Notes: generated by a model not told the origin, from the sequence alone. A stretch of DNA of 36,514 bases from Thermoleophilum album (GCF_900108055.1 NZ_FNWJ01000003.1:1-36514); one strand, 5' to 3'. Positions 1 through 7,731 are shown, counted from the first letter of the stretch. Numbers and translations are program-made.

Positions 1-105
1 GCAAACGGAGCGAGCGGCCGAATCCTGGAAATCCCGGATTAGCAGGGAAAACGCGGACCGGCCAGAAACGGCCGAAAACGCGATCACGGCTTCCCGAGCC
101 CGCTC

Positions 106-900
106 GTGCCGCTGCTCGTGTTCGCCGCGGTCGCGTTCGACTCGGCGTCGCGACGGAACTGGTCTGCGTCGGCGGTCGCTGCGGCGCTTGCCGTAGCGCT
201 GTACGTGACGTACGTGCCGTACCTCAACTGGATCCGCTCCGATGTCCGCCTCGAGACGGCGGATGTCGTGCTCGGGCTCCCGCTTGCCTGGCTCGGTGGC
301 GCGGCAGCGATCGCGGTGGCGAGCGGGAAGGTGTCGCTGCGCCTTCCTGGTCGTCGAGTTGCCGCGACGTCGGTCGTACTCCTCGTCGCGGCGATGCCGG
401 CCGCCGCGCTCGCTCACGACCCCGGACAGGGTGAGGAGACCAGCAACGCGCGCGTCACCGCCACGGCCGCCGGACCGCGCGCTCAACTCCACGTCGACGT
501 GGCGGAGTCGCCGAGGGGCTGCGGCGATCTCGAGCCGCGGCGGGCGGTCGCCCGCCGCGCCGGGGAGGTCACGTCCGGGCCGCTGCGCCGCACCGCCCGC
601 TGCACGTATCGGGGCTCGGTGGCGCTTCCCGCGAGGGGGCGCTGGTTCGTATATGCCGAATTCCGCCGTGGTCGGGACCGACTCGAGACCTGGGTACCGG
701 TCATCGCCGGGACCGCTTCGCCGCGAACGGAGCTGCGGTCGTTGTATGTCCCGCCCTCGGTGAGCTCGCCGCTCGTCAAGACGCTCAGCGGCATCGCCAT
801 GTACGGGGTCTTCCTGGCGATCGCGCTGAGGATCGGGAGCCTGTATCGCCGCGAGGCCGCCCGGCGGCTTGCGGGCTCGCGCGCCGCCGGGGCGGCGTGA
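106..900 (+). CDS. polytopic membrane protein with exported domain, possibly 5'-truncated
   Basis: I do not recognise a named family. Hydrophobic segments lie at about residues 1-12, 22-40, 53-73 and 84-103. An exported stretch follows from AHDPGQGEE to about residue 225, with two cysteines, then a last membrane segment near 228-246 and a basic tail. The GTG at 106 is the first usable start, but PLLVFAAVAF looks like the middle of a membrane protein, and the A-rich bases 1-85 do not look like the same gene. The 5' end may therefore be lost at the window edge. An in-frame stop (40-42) limits any upstream extension. The stop is 3 bp before the TetR gene, so the two are probably cotranscribed. 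Confidence 0.6.
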   Translation: MPLLVFAAVAFDSASRRNWSASAVAAALAVALYVTYVPYLNWIRSDVRLETADVVLGLPLAWLGGAAAIAVASGKVSLRLPGRRVAATSVVLLVAAMPAAALAHDPGQGEETSNARVTATAAGPRAQLHVDVAESPRGCGDLEPRRAVARRAGEVTSGPLRRTARCTYRGSVALPARGRWFVYAEFRRGRDRLETWVPVIAGTASPRTELRSLYVPPSVSSPLVKTLSGIAMYGVFLAIALRIGSLYRREAARRLAGSRAAGAA

Positions 901-903
901 GCG

Positions 904-1494
904 ATGGGACGCCGGCCAATCGTCGACGACGCGCTCTACGCCGGGGCTCGAAGGGCCTTCGCCAAGTACGGCTTCCACGAGGCGACGCTCGAGCGGATCG
1001 CAGAGGAGGCCGGCGTCTCACGCGTGACGTTGCACCGGCGGGGGATCACCAAGCAGGGGCTCCTCGAGCAGCTCGCCGAGCGGGCGGCAGAGCAGTACCG
1101 CGCGGCGATGTGGCCGGCGCTCACCGCCTCCGGCAGTGGCGCCGACCGCCTCGAACGCGCCCTTGAGATCCTCTGCGAGCAGGCAGAGGCCAACCTCGAC
1201 GTGCTGCTCGCGCTGGGAGCGCAGGCGAATGCTGAGGTCTTCCACGAGGAGGGGGACGAGGCGCTCACTCGCGCCCCGTTCACCGAGCCGCTCGAGCGGC
1301 TGCTGCGCGACGGCGCGGCAGACGGAACCCTCCGCGAGGTCGACCCGGTCGAGACCGCGACGGTGCTCTTCAACCTCGTCGGATGGGCGTACGTGCACTT
1401 GCGCGCGGAGCACCGCTGGGCGCCCGAGCGCGCGCGGCGGGCGACGCTCGACGTCGCCGTGAACGGGCTCAGGGCTGCGGGCTCGCGGCGGTAG
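904..1494 (+). CDS. TetR/AcrR family transcriptional regulator
   Basis: 196 aa. Residues 8-55 form the usual TetR N-terminal helix-turn-helix: a helix with AFAKYGFHEATLERIAEEAG, then the recognition helix VSRVTLHRR. The rest is an all-helical ligand/dimerisation domain of normal length. It starts 3 bp after the membrane protein gene, and may control that gene or sense its substrate. The stop lies 1 bp from the stop of the convergent CHAP gene. The ligand cannot be predicted. No palindrome resembling a TetR operator was seen, because the region upstream of its operon is outside or at the edge of the window. Confidence 0.9.
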   Translation: MGRRPIVDDALYAGARRAFAKYGFHEATLERIAEEAGVSRVTLHRRGITKQGLLEQLAERAAEQYRAAMWPALTASGSGADRLERALEILCEQAEANLDVLLALGAQANAEVFHEEGDEALTRAPFTEPLERLLRDGAADGTLREVDPVETATVLFNLVGWAYVHLRAEHRWAPERARRATLDVAVNGLRAAGSRR

Positions 1495-1495
1495 C

Positions 1496-2101
1496 TCAGC
1501 TCATCCGCACAAACCCGACGGCATTCCCGCCGCCGCCCGGGTGCACGCGGCGTGCAACCTGGTCCGAGGAGTTGCCTTCGATGGTCTGGATGGACCCGTC
1601 CGGGCGGACGGACTCGACGATGCCCATGTGCTCGTCCCAGATGATCAGATCGCCTGGGCGCGGCGTCACGTTGGGCCCGGCAGGAGTCGCGCGCCCGTTC
1701 CGCTGCGCCCACGCCCACACGTCGTCGACTCGGGCGAAGCCCTGACCGCGGTCGCCGAGAGGCATGCCTGCCTCACGTGCCACCCAGGACGCGAAATACG
1801 CACACCACGGACCGATGGGTCCACCCGGGACGGCCGACCGGTACTCGGCGATCCGGGCCGAGTTGTTCGAGCCCCGCGGCTGTTCCGTCTGGCCGACCTC
1901 GGCCTGCGCCAGCGAGACCATGCGCTGGTTTCCTCCGCCGGGCAGTCCGGACGCAGCAGGCGCTTCGCCCGCCTGGCTGAGGGCCCTGGCGAACGATGTC
2001 GCGCCGGCGGAAGCAGGAGGCGGAGGCGCTGTCGGGGCGAGCGGCGGGGCGAACAGCCGGCTGATCTCGTCGATGCGAACAAGGGTCGAGTCGAGGCTCA
2101 T
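1496..2101 (-). CDS. CHAP-domain peptidoglycan hydrolase (amidase/endopeptidase)
   Basis: 201 aa. The C-terminal ~135 residues form a CHAP (NlpC/P60-like cysteine hydrolase) domain: catalytic Cys in PWCAYFASWVAREAG, then GDLIIWDEHMGIVESV carrying the His, then IEGNSS. CHAP enzymes cut peptidoglycan amide bonds. The N-terminus, SLDSTLVRIDEISRLFAP, is followed by a Pro/Ala linker. It is not a signal peptide, so export would need another route. The ATG at 2101 directly abuts operator 2102-2118, which suggests leaderless or very short-leader transcription under the shared regulator. A flagellar FlgJ-like role is possible from the N-terminal style but unproven. Confidence 0.85.
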   Translation of the reverse strand: MSLDSTLVRIDEISRLFAPPLAPTAPPPPASAGATSFARALSQAGEAPAASGLPGGGNQRMVSLAQAEVGQTEQPRGSNNSARIAEYRSAVPGGPIGPWCAYFASWVAREAGMPLGDRGQGFARVDDVWAWAQRNGRATPAGPNVTPRPGDLIIWDEHMGIVESVRPDGSIQTIEGNSSDQVARRVHPGGGGNAVGFVRMS

Positions 2102-2118
2102 CCCTACAGGTAGTCGGA
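2102..2118. promoter_or_regulatory. 17-bp palindromic operator, site 1
   Basis: CCCTACAGGTAGTCGGA, one mismatch to TCCKAC-N5-GTMGGA. It touches the start codon of the CHAP hydrolase gene on the minus strand. Confidence 0.55.
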
Positions 2119-2152
2119 GTTCTCGCCAGAAAGTTGAGCGGCCTCGGCTCGC

Positions 2153-3028
2153 TCAGCCCGCTGGTGCGAGGCGGACCGACCACGACCGTCCGCCGTCGAC
2201 GGAGCGGACGATCGTCCCGTCGTGCAGGGCGGCGAAGAGTTCCCCGCCGGCCGCCTCGAAGGCCGCCGGCTCCCCTGGTATCTCGCCGACCCGCTGCCAG
2301 TGTGCGCCGCGATCGCGGCTTACCGCTACCGAACCGTCGGATGCCGCCCGGAAAAGCCTGTCGGCCGCCGGCCAGGCAAGCAACCCGGCGTCGCTGTCGA
2401 TCCGCTGCCAGGAGCGGCCCTCATCGCCTGTTGCGTATAGCGCGTTCGCGCCACTGGCAATCGCTTTGGCCGGGTCGTCGGGGTCGAGAGCGAGCGAGGC
2501 GAGCGGCTGCGGCGTCCGTCGTTCACTCCACGTCCTTCCGCCATCCCGGCTGACCAGCAGCTGTTCCCGCCGCGTGCGGAAGTCCGACCCGAAACCCCAG
2601 ACGCGATCGTCGAAGGCCTCGAGGACGTGGAAGTCCTTCTCGCCGAGTAGGGAGACGGGCTGCCAGGTCCCGCCGGCGTCGGTGGAGGCGATCAGGCCGA
2701 GGAATGGCGGCAGGTCCTCGCGGCCGTCCGGGTGGCCGGAGGCGAGGAAGCGGTCGGGTCCGACGACCGTGAAGCCCATCGTGTCCTGCCAGCGATCGCC
2801 GACGCGAGTGGCGCGCTCGGCTCCGTCGGGGAGCCGGAACAGCCCGGTGTGTGCCGCGATGTAGAGCGCATCGTCGCTCGGATTCACGCCGAGTCCGTGG
2901 ACGTGAACCGGGCCAGGATCGCCGACCCTTGTAGACGCAGCCTCGGGGTCCGCATCGTCGCCGCCACACGCTCCGACCCACGCAGCGGTCAGGGCGAGGC
3001 ACAACATGGCGGTGAGCCGACGAGCCAT
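2153..3028 (-). CDS. F510_1955-like Asp-box (BNR) repeat lipoprotein
   Basis: 291 aa from the ATG at 3028. That start gives a clean lipoprotein signal: MARRLTA, hydrophobic core, WVGAC lipobox. The mature part is a beta-propeller-like protein with five Asp-boxes (STDAGGTWQ, SRDGGRTWS, TGDEGRSWQ, SRDRGAHWQ, SVDGGRSWS). It begins with VHVHGLGVNPSDDALYIAAHTGL, the hallmark of the F510_1955 'glycosylhydrolase' family, which often sits in copper-resistance loci. The catalytic role is unknown in the family. It lies downstream of the ABC exporter on the same strand but has its own 50-bp gap containing operator-like site 2. An extension to 3064 is possible but would bury the lipobox. Confidence 0.85.
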   Translation of the reverse strand: MARRLTAMLCLALTAAWVGACGGDDADPEAASTRVGDPGPVHVHGLGVNPSDDALYIAAHTGLFRLPDGAERATRVGDRWQDTMGFTVVGPDRFLASGHPDGREDLPPFLGLIASTDAGGTWQPVSLLGEKDFHVLEAFDDRVWGFGSDFRTRREQLLVSRDGGRTWSERRTPQPLASLALDPDDPAKAIASGANALYATGDEGRSWQRIDSDAGLLAWPAADRLFRAASDGSVAVSRDRGAHWQRVGEIPGEPAAFEAAGGELFAALHDGTIVRSVDGGRSWSVRLAPAG

Positions 3029-3058
3029 GTCGGCGATGTTAGCCGCGACTCGAGCGCC

Positions 3059-3075
3059 CCACACAACTTGTAGGA
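3059..3075. promoter_or_regulatory. operator-like site 2 (one good half-site)
   Basis: CCACACAACTTGTAGGA. The right half GTAGGA and the following CT match other copies; the left half is degenerate (about 3 mismatches). It lies 30 bp upstream of the lipoprotein start. Confidence 0.4.
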
Positions 3076-3080
3076 CTCCG

Positions 3081-3830
3081 TCAGGCGACAGGGGCTACGG
3101 ATCGGCGAAGCGCATACGCGACGACCGCGCCGATGCCGATCGACCAGACGACGCTCAGCGCGAGGGGGCCGGTCGCCTCGAACCCTGCCGCCAACGCACC
3201 GTCGACCATGACCCGCGACGGCGCATACCCTGGCAGCAGCGTCGCCCACCATTCCGGACTGCCGTCGCCGAACATCGGGTTCTGGGCGATGCCGAGGTCG
3301 GTCAACGGGAAGAAGAGCATCAAGTAGGTCGCTGCGACCTTGTCGAGGATCGCGCCGCTCAACGCGCCGAGCCCCGCGTAGATCAGGCCGATCAGGAGCG
3401 TCGCGGCGCCGAACGGCAGCCACGACTCGGGCTCGAACGCCATCGCGGTGACGCCGAGCGAGACGCCGACGACCAGCGCGGTGGTCGCTGCGAGCACGCT
3501 GAGGCGGGCGACGATCGTCTCACCCGGCCGGTACCCGGCGATCACGAGGCGGCGGTCCCCTTGGAGCGCTGCATGCATGACGAACACCCCGCAGAGCGCA
3601 GCGACGAAGGCGATCGCCTGGCCTGCCATGACCGCGCCGTGGATGTCCTTCATCGTCGTGACGAACGAGAGATCGCCGGGGAGGCCGATGCGGCGGGGAG
3701 TCTCCTCGGTCGTGGCGATGCTTCGGAGGACCGCATAGGCGGGGACGACGACGAGCAGGATCAGCAGCAACGGCCGGCGGCCCTCGTCGCGAAACGCCAT
3801 TCCGGTAGCTGCTCGGACGCGCCCGGTCAT
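3081..3830 (-). CDS. ABC-2 type transporter permease
   Basis: 249 aa, six predicted membrane segments (about residues 20-38, 68-90, 105-128, 133-160, 165-178 and 222-243). This is the layout of an ABC-2 permease without a soluble domain. It starts 2 bp after the stop of the second permease (3832-4545), which itself overlaps the ATPase gene, so the three form one operon in the order ATPase, permease, permease. Two non-identical permeases and one ATPase suggest a heteromeric exporter. The substrate is unknown. ABC-2 exporters of this size also appear in copper/NosFY-like contexts, but I see no Nos-specific motif. Confidence 0.85.
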   Translation of the reverse strand: MTGRVRAATGMAFRDEGRRPLLLILLVVVPAYAVLRSIATTEETPRRIGLPGDLSFVTTMKDIHGAVMAGQAIAFVAALCGVFVMHAALQGDRRLVIAGYRPGETIVARLSVLAATTALVVGVSLGVTAMAFEPESWLPFGAATLLIGLIYAGLGALSGAILDKVAATYLMLFFPLTDLGIAQNPMFGDGSPEWWATLLPGYAPSRVMVDGALAAGFEATGPLALSVVWSIGIGAVVAYALRRSVAPVA

Positions 3831-3831
3831 C

Positions 3832-4545
3832 TCAGACGCGCGAGCGGGCCGACAACCAGAACGCCGTCACGGCCACCACCAGAGCCCCGAAGCTGATCGC
3901 ACCTACGGCGAGCCACGCGTCTCCCGGCGAGCCGCGGCCCCCGCCCGCAGCGATCAGGAGGTCCGCTGCCTCGCGGGTGGGCGTGAGCAGGAATGAACTC
4001 CTGTCGCTCGTCATCGCCGGGCCCGAGAAGACGTCAACCACGAAGACCAGCACGACGAGCAGCGACCCCTCGAGCGGCCCGGAGACGAGCGCGCCGACGA
4101 GCGCGCCGACGCCGATGTAGATAGCCGCGAACGCGAAGACGGCGACAGCGGCGTGCGCCGGATGCTCGATCCCGCTCTCGAGCCAGAGCGTCCCGAGCGC
4201 GACCGCGCTCACGGTGACGCCGAGCGTCAGCGAGGCGGCGAGCCTCGCCGCCGCGACGCGCCACGGACCCAGGCCGGCCAATGCCAGCCGACGATCGGCG
4301 CCACGGGAAGAGGCCAACTCGAAGAACGCGAGGCTGCCGGACAAGAACGCAGCAGCCCATCCCGCGCTGATGGCTGTCGCCGCACGCTCGGCGAGCGTGC
4401 CGCCGAGCGCGCGCGCGAAGTCCCCGAGGACGCTCGCGAAGATCAGCACGAACAGCGCCGGAATCGCGACGAGGAGCGTGAGCGTGAGCGGTGCCCGGAG
4501 GTGCTCCCGCGCGAAGGCGGAACCGACCGCGGTGAACGCGCTCAC
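3832..4545 (-). CDS. ABC-2 type transporter permease
   Basis: 237 aa with about six hydrophobic stretches, for example LTLTLLVAIPALFVLIFASV near the N-terminus and ISFGALVVAVTAFWL at the C-terminus. The start codon overlaps the ATPase stop by 4 bp (ATGA), so translation is coupled. It shares the motif RRLALAGLGPWRVAAARL with its partner permease (RRLVIAGYRPGETIVARL). This marks the two as ancient paralogues forming the two halves of one transporter. No substrate can be assigned. Confidence 0.85.
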   Translation of the reverse strand: MSAFTAVGSAFAREHLRAPLTLTLLVAIPALFVLIFASVLGDFARALGGTLAERAATAISAGWAAAFLSGSLAFFELASSRGADRRLALAGLGPWRVAAARLAASLTLGVTVSAVALGTLWLESGIEHPAHAAVAVFAFAAIYIGVGALVGALVSGPLEGSLLVVLVFVVDVFSGPAMTSDRSSFLLTPTREAADLLIAAGGGRGSPGDAWLAVGAISFGALVVAVTAFWLSARSRV

Positions 4546-5189
4546 TCGACCGTCCTCCCGTCGACCAGCGTGTAGACGCGATCGAGCCGCTCCCGCTCGG
4601 CCAGGAAGTGCGAGACGATCAGGATGCCCATGCCCACATCACGGCGCTGTTCGGCGATGTCCCAGAACCGTAGGTACGTCTCCCAGTCGAAGCCGGCATA
4701 CGGTTCGTCCAGCAGGAGCAGGTCTGGCTCGTGCATCAATGCGAGCGCCAGGTTGAGCTTCTGGCGCGTGCCGCCGGAGAGCTCCTCGACGCGGTATCCG
4801 CGGTAGCGTCCGAACCGCAGATCCTCGAGCAGTGGCACTACGGCGCGCTCGCGGTCCTCCAGGCCCAGGCCGTAGGCGTGGGCAAACAGCGCGAAGTGCT
4901 CGTCGACCGTGAGCTTGTCCCAGAGCATCGGCAGCTGCGGGCAGTACCCGAGCCGCCCAGGCCGCTCAACGGTCCCGCCGTCGCGGCGGAGCAGGCCGAC
5001 GATGATCTGGAGCAGCGTGCTCTTGCCGGAGCCGTTCTCGCCGACCAGCCCGACGAGCTCGCCCGAGCGCACGTCGAAGCTGGCGCCTTTGAGCACCTCG
5101 GTCGTGCGCCGGAAGGGCCGGATCCCGCGCCGGAACGACTTCGTCACGTCGCGTACACGCAATACCGTGCCAGGCGGCCGCTCCTCCAT
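4542..5189 (-). CDS. ABC transporter ATP-binding protein
   Basis: 215 aa from the ATG at 5189, chosen because ABC ATPases begin just before the first beta strand (here VLRVRDVTKSFRRG). Walker A is GENGSGKSTL, the signature LSGGTRQKLNLA, Walker B LLLLDEPYAG and the H-loop VSHF, so ATP hydrolysis should be intact. It energises the two permeases that follow. Longer in-frame starts up to 5429 exist, but they would cross the duplicated operator and encode low-complexity residues. The promoter is probably the region shared with the divergent gene at 5321. Confidence 0.9.
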   Translation of the reverse strand: MEERPPGTVLRVRDVTKSFRRGIRPFRRTTEVLKGASFDVRSGELVGLVGENGSGKSTLLQIIVGLLRRDGGTVERPGRLGYCPQLPMLWDKLTVDEHFALFAHAYGLGLEDRERAVVPLLEDLRFGRYRGYRVEELSGGTRQKLNLALALMHEPDLLLLDEPYAGFDWETYLRFWDIAEQRRDVGMGILIVSHFLAERERLDRVYTLVDGRTVE

Positions 5190-5281
5190 CGCCTCAGCGT
5201 AAGCAAGCCACTCCACCGTGCGGTCGAGAGCCAGCCCGTTCGCTACGCGGGGGAGATACGGATGAACGACGCACGACGCGA

Positions 5282-5298
5282 TCCTACGATGTGTCGGA
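5282..5298. promoter_or_regulatory. 17-bp operator, site 3 (exact match)
   Basis: TCCTACGATGTGTCGGA, an exact match to TCCKAC-N5-GTMGGA, between the divergent ABC operon and the small membrane protein gene. The TACGAT inside it could act as a -10 element for the plus strand. An out-of-frame ATG (5299) follows immediately. Confidence 0.65.
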
Positions 5299-5327
5299 AT
5301 GGAGGCTACGATGTGTCGGAATGGAGG
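5284..5327 (+). repeat. 22-bp perfect tandem duplication containing operator and start codon
   Basis: Copies 5284-5305 and 5306-5327 are identical. Each contains most of the operator, an ATG and the bases GGAGG. Because 22 is not a multiple of three, the ATGs at 5299 and 5321 open different frames, both beginning Met-Glu-Ala-Thr. Confidence 0.9.
5304..5320. promoter_or_regulatory. 17-bp operator, site 4 (duplicated copy)
   Basis: GGCTACGATGTGTCGGA, two mismatches at the outer left edge because of the duplication joint. It ends one base before the ATG at 5321. Confidence 0.55.
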
Positions 5328-5725
5328 CGACGAACTACACCCGTCCGTTGCCCAGCCTGCGCATTGCGGGGCGCCGTGTCTGGGTTGCGGTGTCGGCAGC
5401 GGCGGCCGCGGTGCTCGGGGCACTCCCACACCTCCTCCACCACGTCGGCCCGCTCGCCGGTGCTGCGCTGTTCGCGGGGGCCGGTGGGACGTTCCTGTTC
5501 GGGGCGCTCGGCTTCCTGGCGGCGATCCCGTTCCTCCTGCGCCTGCGCCGCCATTGCGGCGGGTGGAAGGTGCCAGGGCTCGCGCTCGCAGCGATGGTCG
5601 TCACCTTCGCGGTGTCGACGCTCGTCATCGGTCCGGCGCTCGCGGGCGATGACGCCGACGAGCGGCCCCCCGCTTCAGCGCCATCCGAGCCGGCGGAACC
5701 GACCGGGCACGAGGCGCATCACTAG
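5321..5725 (+). CDS. small membrane protein with His-rich tail
   Basis: 134 aa, family not recognised. Three hydrophobic segments (about 20-35, 45-70 and 85-108) surround a basic loop RLRRHCGG. The tail is acidic/proline-rich and ends GHEAHH, a plausible metal-binding end. The ATG at 5321 is chosen because only this frame gives a membrane protein. The other ATG, created by the tandem duplication at 5299, runs in a poorer frame. The operator abuts the start, implying a leaderless or very short leader. The gene heads a plus-strand group with the SHOCT protein and the csoR-like remnant. Confidence 0.75.
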   Translation: MEATNYTRPLPSLRIAGRRVWVAVSAAAAAVLGALPHLLHHVGPLAGAALFAGAGGTFLFGALGFLAAIPFLLRLRRHCGGWKVPGLALAAMVVTFAVSTLVIGPALAGDDADERPPASAPSEPAEPTGHEAHH

Positions 5726-5764
5726 GACGAGCCGCCGACGAATGAGCGAAGGGAGTTGAGACTG

Positions 5765-6073
5765 ATGCAGACAGGTGAACTCGGCGGCGCTGTTGCGATG
5801 GTGATCGCCGACTGGGACGGCCACCACGGTTGGGACGACGGATGTTGGATCGTGATGGGAATCGGCATGATCGTCTTCTGGGCGCTCGTGATCCTCGGCA
5901 TCGTCTGGGCCGTTCGGACGCTGTCCAGCGGACAGGGCAGCGCAGCATCGAACCGGCCGGAGCCGACGGCGATCGAGGTGCTCGAGCGGCGACTCGCCGA
6001 GGGCGAGATCTCGGTCGAGGAGTACGAACAGCGCCGGGACGTGCTCACGCGTGATGCCTCTAAAGCCTCCTAG
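5765..6073 (+). CDS. SHOCT-domain membrane protein
   Basis: 102 aa. An N-terminal His/Trp/Asp-rich stretch (ADWDGHHGWDDGCW) precedes one membrane helix (about 28-50). The C-terminus is a SHOCT domain: LERRLAEGEISVEEYEQRRDVL. SHOCT is a short helical oligomerisation module often attached to small membrane proteins, and such genes are frequent neighbours of copper loci. The ATG at 5765 has AAGGGAG about 10 bases upstream. The end overlaps the start of the csoR-like remnant at 6054. The function is unknown; the His-rich head may touch metal. Confidence 0.8.
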   Translation: MQTGELGGAVAMVIADWDGHHGWDDGCWIVMGIGMIVFWALVILGIVWAVRTLSSGQGSAASNRPEPTAIEVLERRLAEGEISVEEYEQRRDVLTRDASKAS

Positions 6074-6358
6074 CGAGACTGCCGACACTCAAGTGCGATC
6101 CGCGCACGCGATCGACACTCGCTTGCGCTGCCGTCTCGCGCGCATCGAGGGTCAGTGCATGGAATTGCGCGGATGGTCGACGACGGCCGTCCGACCCGGG
6201 ATGTCGTCACGCAGATCCGCGCCGTGGGCGCCGCGCTCGACGCCGTCGGCTTGAGCCTGGTCGAACGAGACGCTCGTCAGCGCTTCGAGGACTCGGCGAC
6301 GAGCCCCGAGGCGGTCGATGCGCTCGTCGCCGACCTCGCGCATCTCATGGGGCGATAG
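6054..6358 (+). pseudogene. frameshifted CsoR/FrmR-family (DUF156) regulator lacking copper ligands
   Basis: Two adjacent frames together give a CsoR-type protein. From the ATG at 6054 the first frame ends in LRCRLARIEGQ. The second, entered near 6155, continues HGIARMVDDGRPTRDVVTQIRAVGAALDAVGLSLVERDARQRF. Restoring one base at about 6155 (CAG-TGC to CAG-GTGC) joins the expected IEGQVHGIARM. Independently, the Cys-His-Cys copper ligands of CsoR are absent: the YC position reads PT, and the HxxxC positions read D and R. So even if the frameshift were a sequencing error, this would not be a normal copper sensor. It sits between the SHOCT gene and the LOG gene. Confidence 0.75.
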
Positions 6359-6370
6359 ACCGACGCTTCG

Positions 6371-7066
6371 ATGCTCGACGACGAGCTCTTATGTGCCGGA
6401 TGGAAGGGCGTCGACCCCGAGCGGCTTGCGAGGATCGTGTCCGAGCTCGAGCGCGGCTTCGCGGCGTTGGCGGGTGTCGAGCGCGGGGTGTCGATCTTCG
6501 GGTCCGCGCGGACGCCGGCCGACCACCCCACCTACGTGCTCGCTCGCGAGACCGCGGCGTGCCTGGGGCGTGCCGGCTTCGCCGTCATCACGGGCGGTGG
6601 CCCGGGGATCATGGAAGCCGCGAACCGCGGCGCCCGGGATACCGGCGCGCTTTCCATCGGGCTGAACATCGACTTGCCGTACGAGCAACGCCTGAACGAC
6701 TACGTCGATCTCGGACTCAACTTCCGCTATTTCTTCGTCCGCAAGCTGCTGTTCGTCCGCTATGCGCAGGCATTCGTCATCTTCCCCGGCGGCTTCGGGA
6801 CGCTCGACGAGATGTTCGAGGCCCTCACGCTCATGCAGACGGGACGGATCCGCCACTTCCCCTTGATCCTGGTGGGTTCCGGTCGCTGGGCCGCCTTGCT
6901 CGACTGGATCCGGGGCGATCTCGTGACCAACGGCCTGATCGGCGCGCTCGACCCCGACCTCATCCAGGTCACCGAGGACCCGCGCGAGGTGTGCTCGATC
7001 GTCGAGGCGGCATGCCGCCGTCAGCAGCAGCGCTATGGCGGGAACGGGATTGCCGACGAACTCTGA
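6371..7066 (+). CDS. LOG family protein (Rossmann-fold nucleotide-binding, TIGR00730 type)
   Basis: 231 aa. It contains GGGPGIMEAANRGA and PGGFGTLDE (residues 139-147), the paired signature of the LOG/lysine-decarboxylase-like family. Characterised members are cytokinin-activating phosphoribohydrolases acting on nucleoside monophosphates. The N-terminal ~40 residues before VSIFGSART are an extra helical segment seen in the longer bacterial subgroup. The physiological role here is unknown. It overlaps the following membrane gene by 32 bp, so the two are probably cotranslated. Confidence 0.85.
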   Translation: MLDDELLCAGWKGVDPERLARIVSELERGFAALAGVERGVSIFGSARTPADHPTYVLARETAACLGRAGFAVITGGGPGIMEAANRGARDTGALSIGLNIDLPYEQRLNDYVDLGLNFRYFFVRKLLFVRYAQAFVIFPGGFGTLDEMFEALTLMQTGRIRHFPLILVGSGRWAALLDWIRGDLVTNGLIGALDPDLIQVTEDPREVCSIVEAACRRQQQRYGGNGIADEL

Positions 7067-7706
7067 ACTGTCACGAGGCTCGCAAGGCCTCCACCGGTTG
7101 CGCAAGGCGCTGTTCGGCGACTGGCATCCGCTGTTGCGCGATCCGCTCGACCTGTTGCGGCTGTCGTTCGCCGGTGCGGCCGTGGCCTTCGGCCTGGCCG
7201 GCAGCTTCGAGTACTCGGTGCGCCTGACCGGGACCTTCCTGCTCGTCCTTGCGGCGCAACGCCTGCGGCTGCCCCGCCTGTTCGACCTGCTCTTCATCGT
7301 GGGGATGTGGCTACAGGCATGGGGAAATGCCCTGCGGCTCTTCGAGAACATCGACTGGTGGGACAACCTCGTGCACCTCTTCGTCCCGTTCTCGAGCGTT
7401 CCCGTCCTCTACGTCCTGCTCGTGCGCCTGGGGCTGGTTCACCATGAGATCACCGACGAGGGCCACCCGGCGCGCCATCACGTCGGCCTGGCGATCTTCG
7501 CCGTCGCCATCGGACTCTCGATCGGCGCGATCTACGAGGTCTACGAGTACGTGGCCAGTCGCTGGCTGAACGCGCCGATCGAGATCGGCTACTCGGACAC
7601 GATCTTCGACCTCGTCCTCGACACGCTCGGTGCGCTCGCAGGCGGGATCCTGCTCATGCTGTGGGCCGCTGGGCGCCGCGGCACCGAACGTGAGCAGCTT
7701 GCCTAG
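7035..7706 (+). CDS. DUF2238/YjdF-like membrane protein
   Basis: 223 aa with about six hydrophobic segments. Conserved polar residues inside the membrane region, NIDWWDNLVH and AIYEVYEYVASRW with SDTIFDLVLDTLGALAGG, match the DUF2238/YjdF style (WxDxxVH and DTxxDLxxDxxGA). The biochemical role of this family is not established. The start at 7035 overlaps the LOG gene. The gene ends 25 bp before operator site 5, so it is not itself downstream of that site. Confidence 0.7.
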   Translation: MAGTGLPTNSELSRGSQGLHRLRKALFGDWHPLLRDPLDLLRLSFAGAAVAFGLAGSFEYSVRLTGTFLLVLAAQRLRLPRLFDLLFIVGMWLQAWGNALRLFENIDWWDNLVHLFVPFSSVPVLYVLLVRLGLVHHEITDEGHPARHHVGLAIFAVAIGLSIGAIYEVYEYVASRWLNAPIEIGYSDTIFDLVLDTLGALAGGILLMLWAAGRRGTEREQLA

Positions 7707-7731
7707 CGCCGTTCAGGATCGTCTGGCAGAG

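Noticed and set aside
1-105. A riboswitch or promoter at the window start
   Set aside because: Only short A-rich repeats (GAAAACGCG, GAAACGGCCG) were seen; no recognised motif.
904-1494. The TetR regulator as owner of the 17-bp palindrome
   Set aside because: No copy of the motif lies near its own operon, and the half-site core matches BlaI-family operators and their autoregulated gene better.
2921-2940. GCCGACCCTTGTAGACG, resembling the operator
   Set aside because: The half-sites are 4 bp apart instead of 5, and it lies inside the Asp-box lipoprotein coding sequence.
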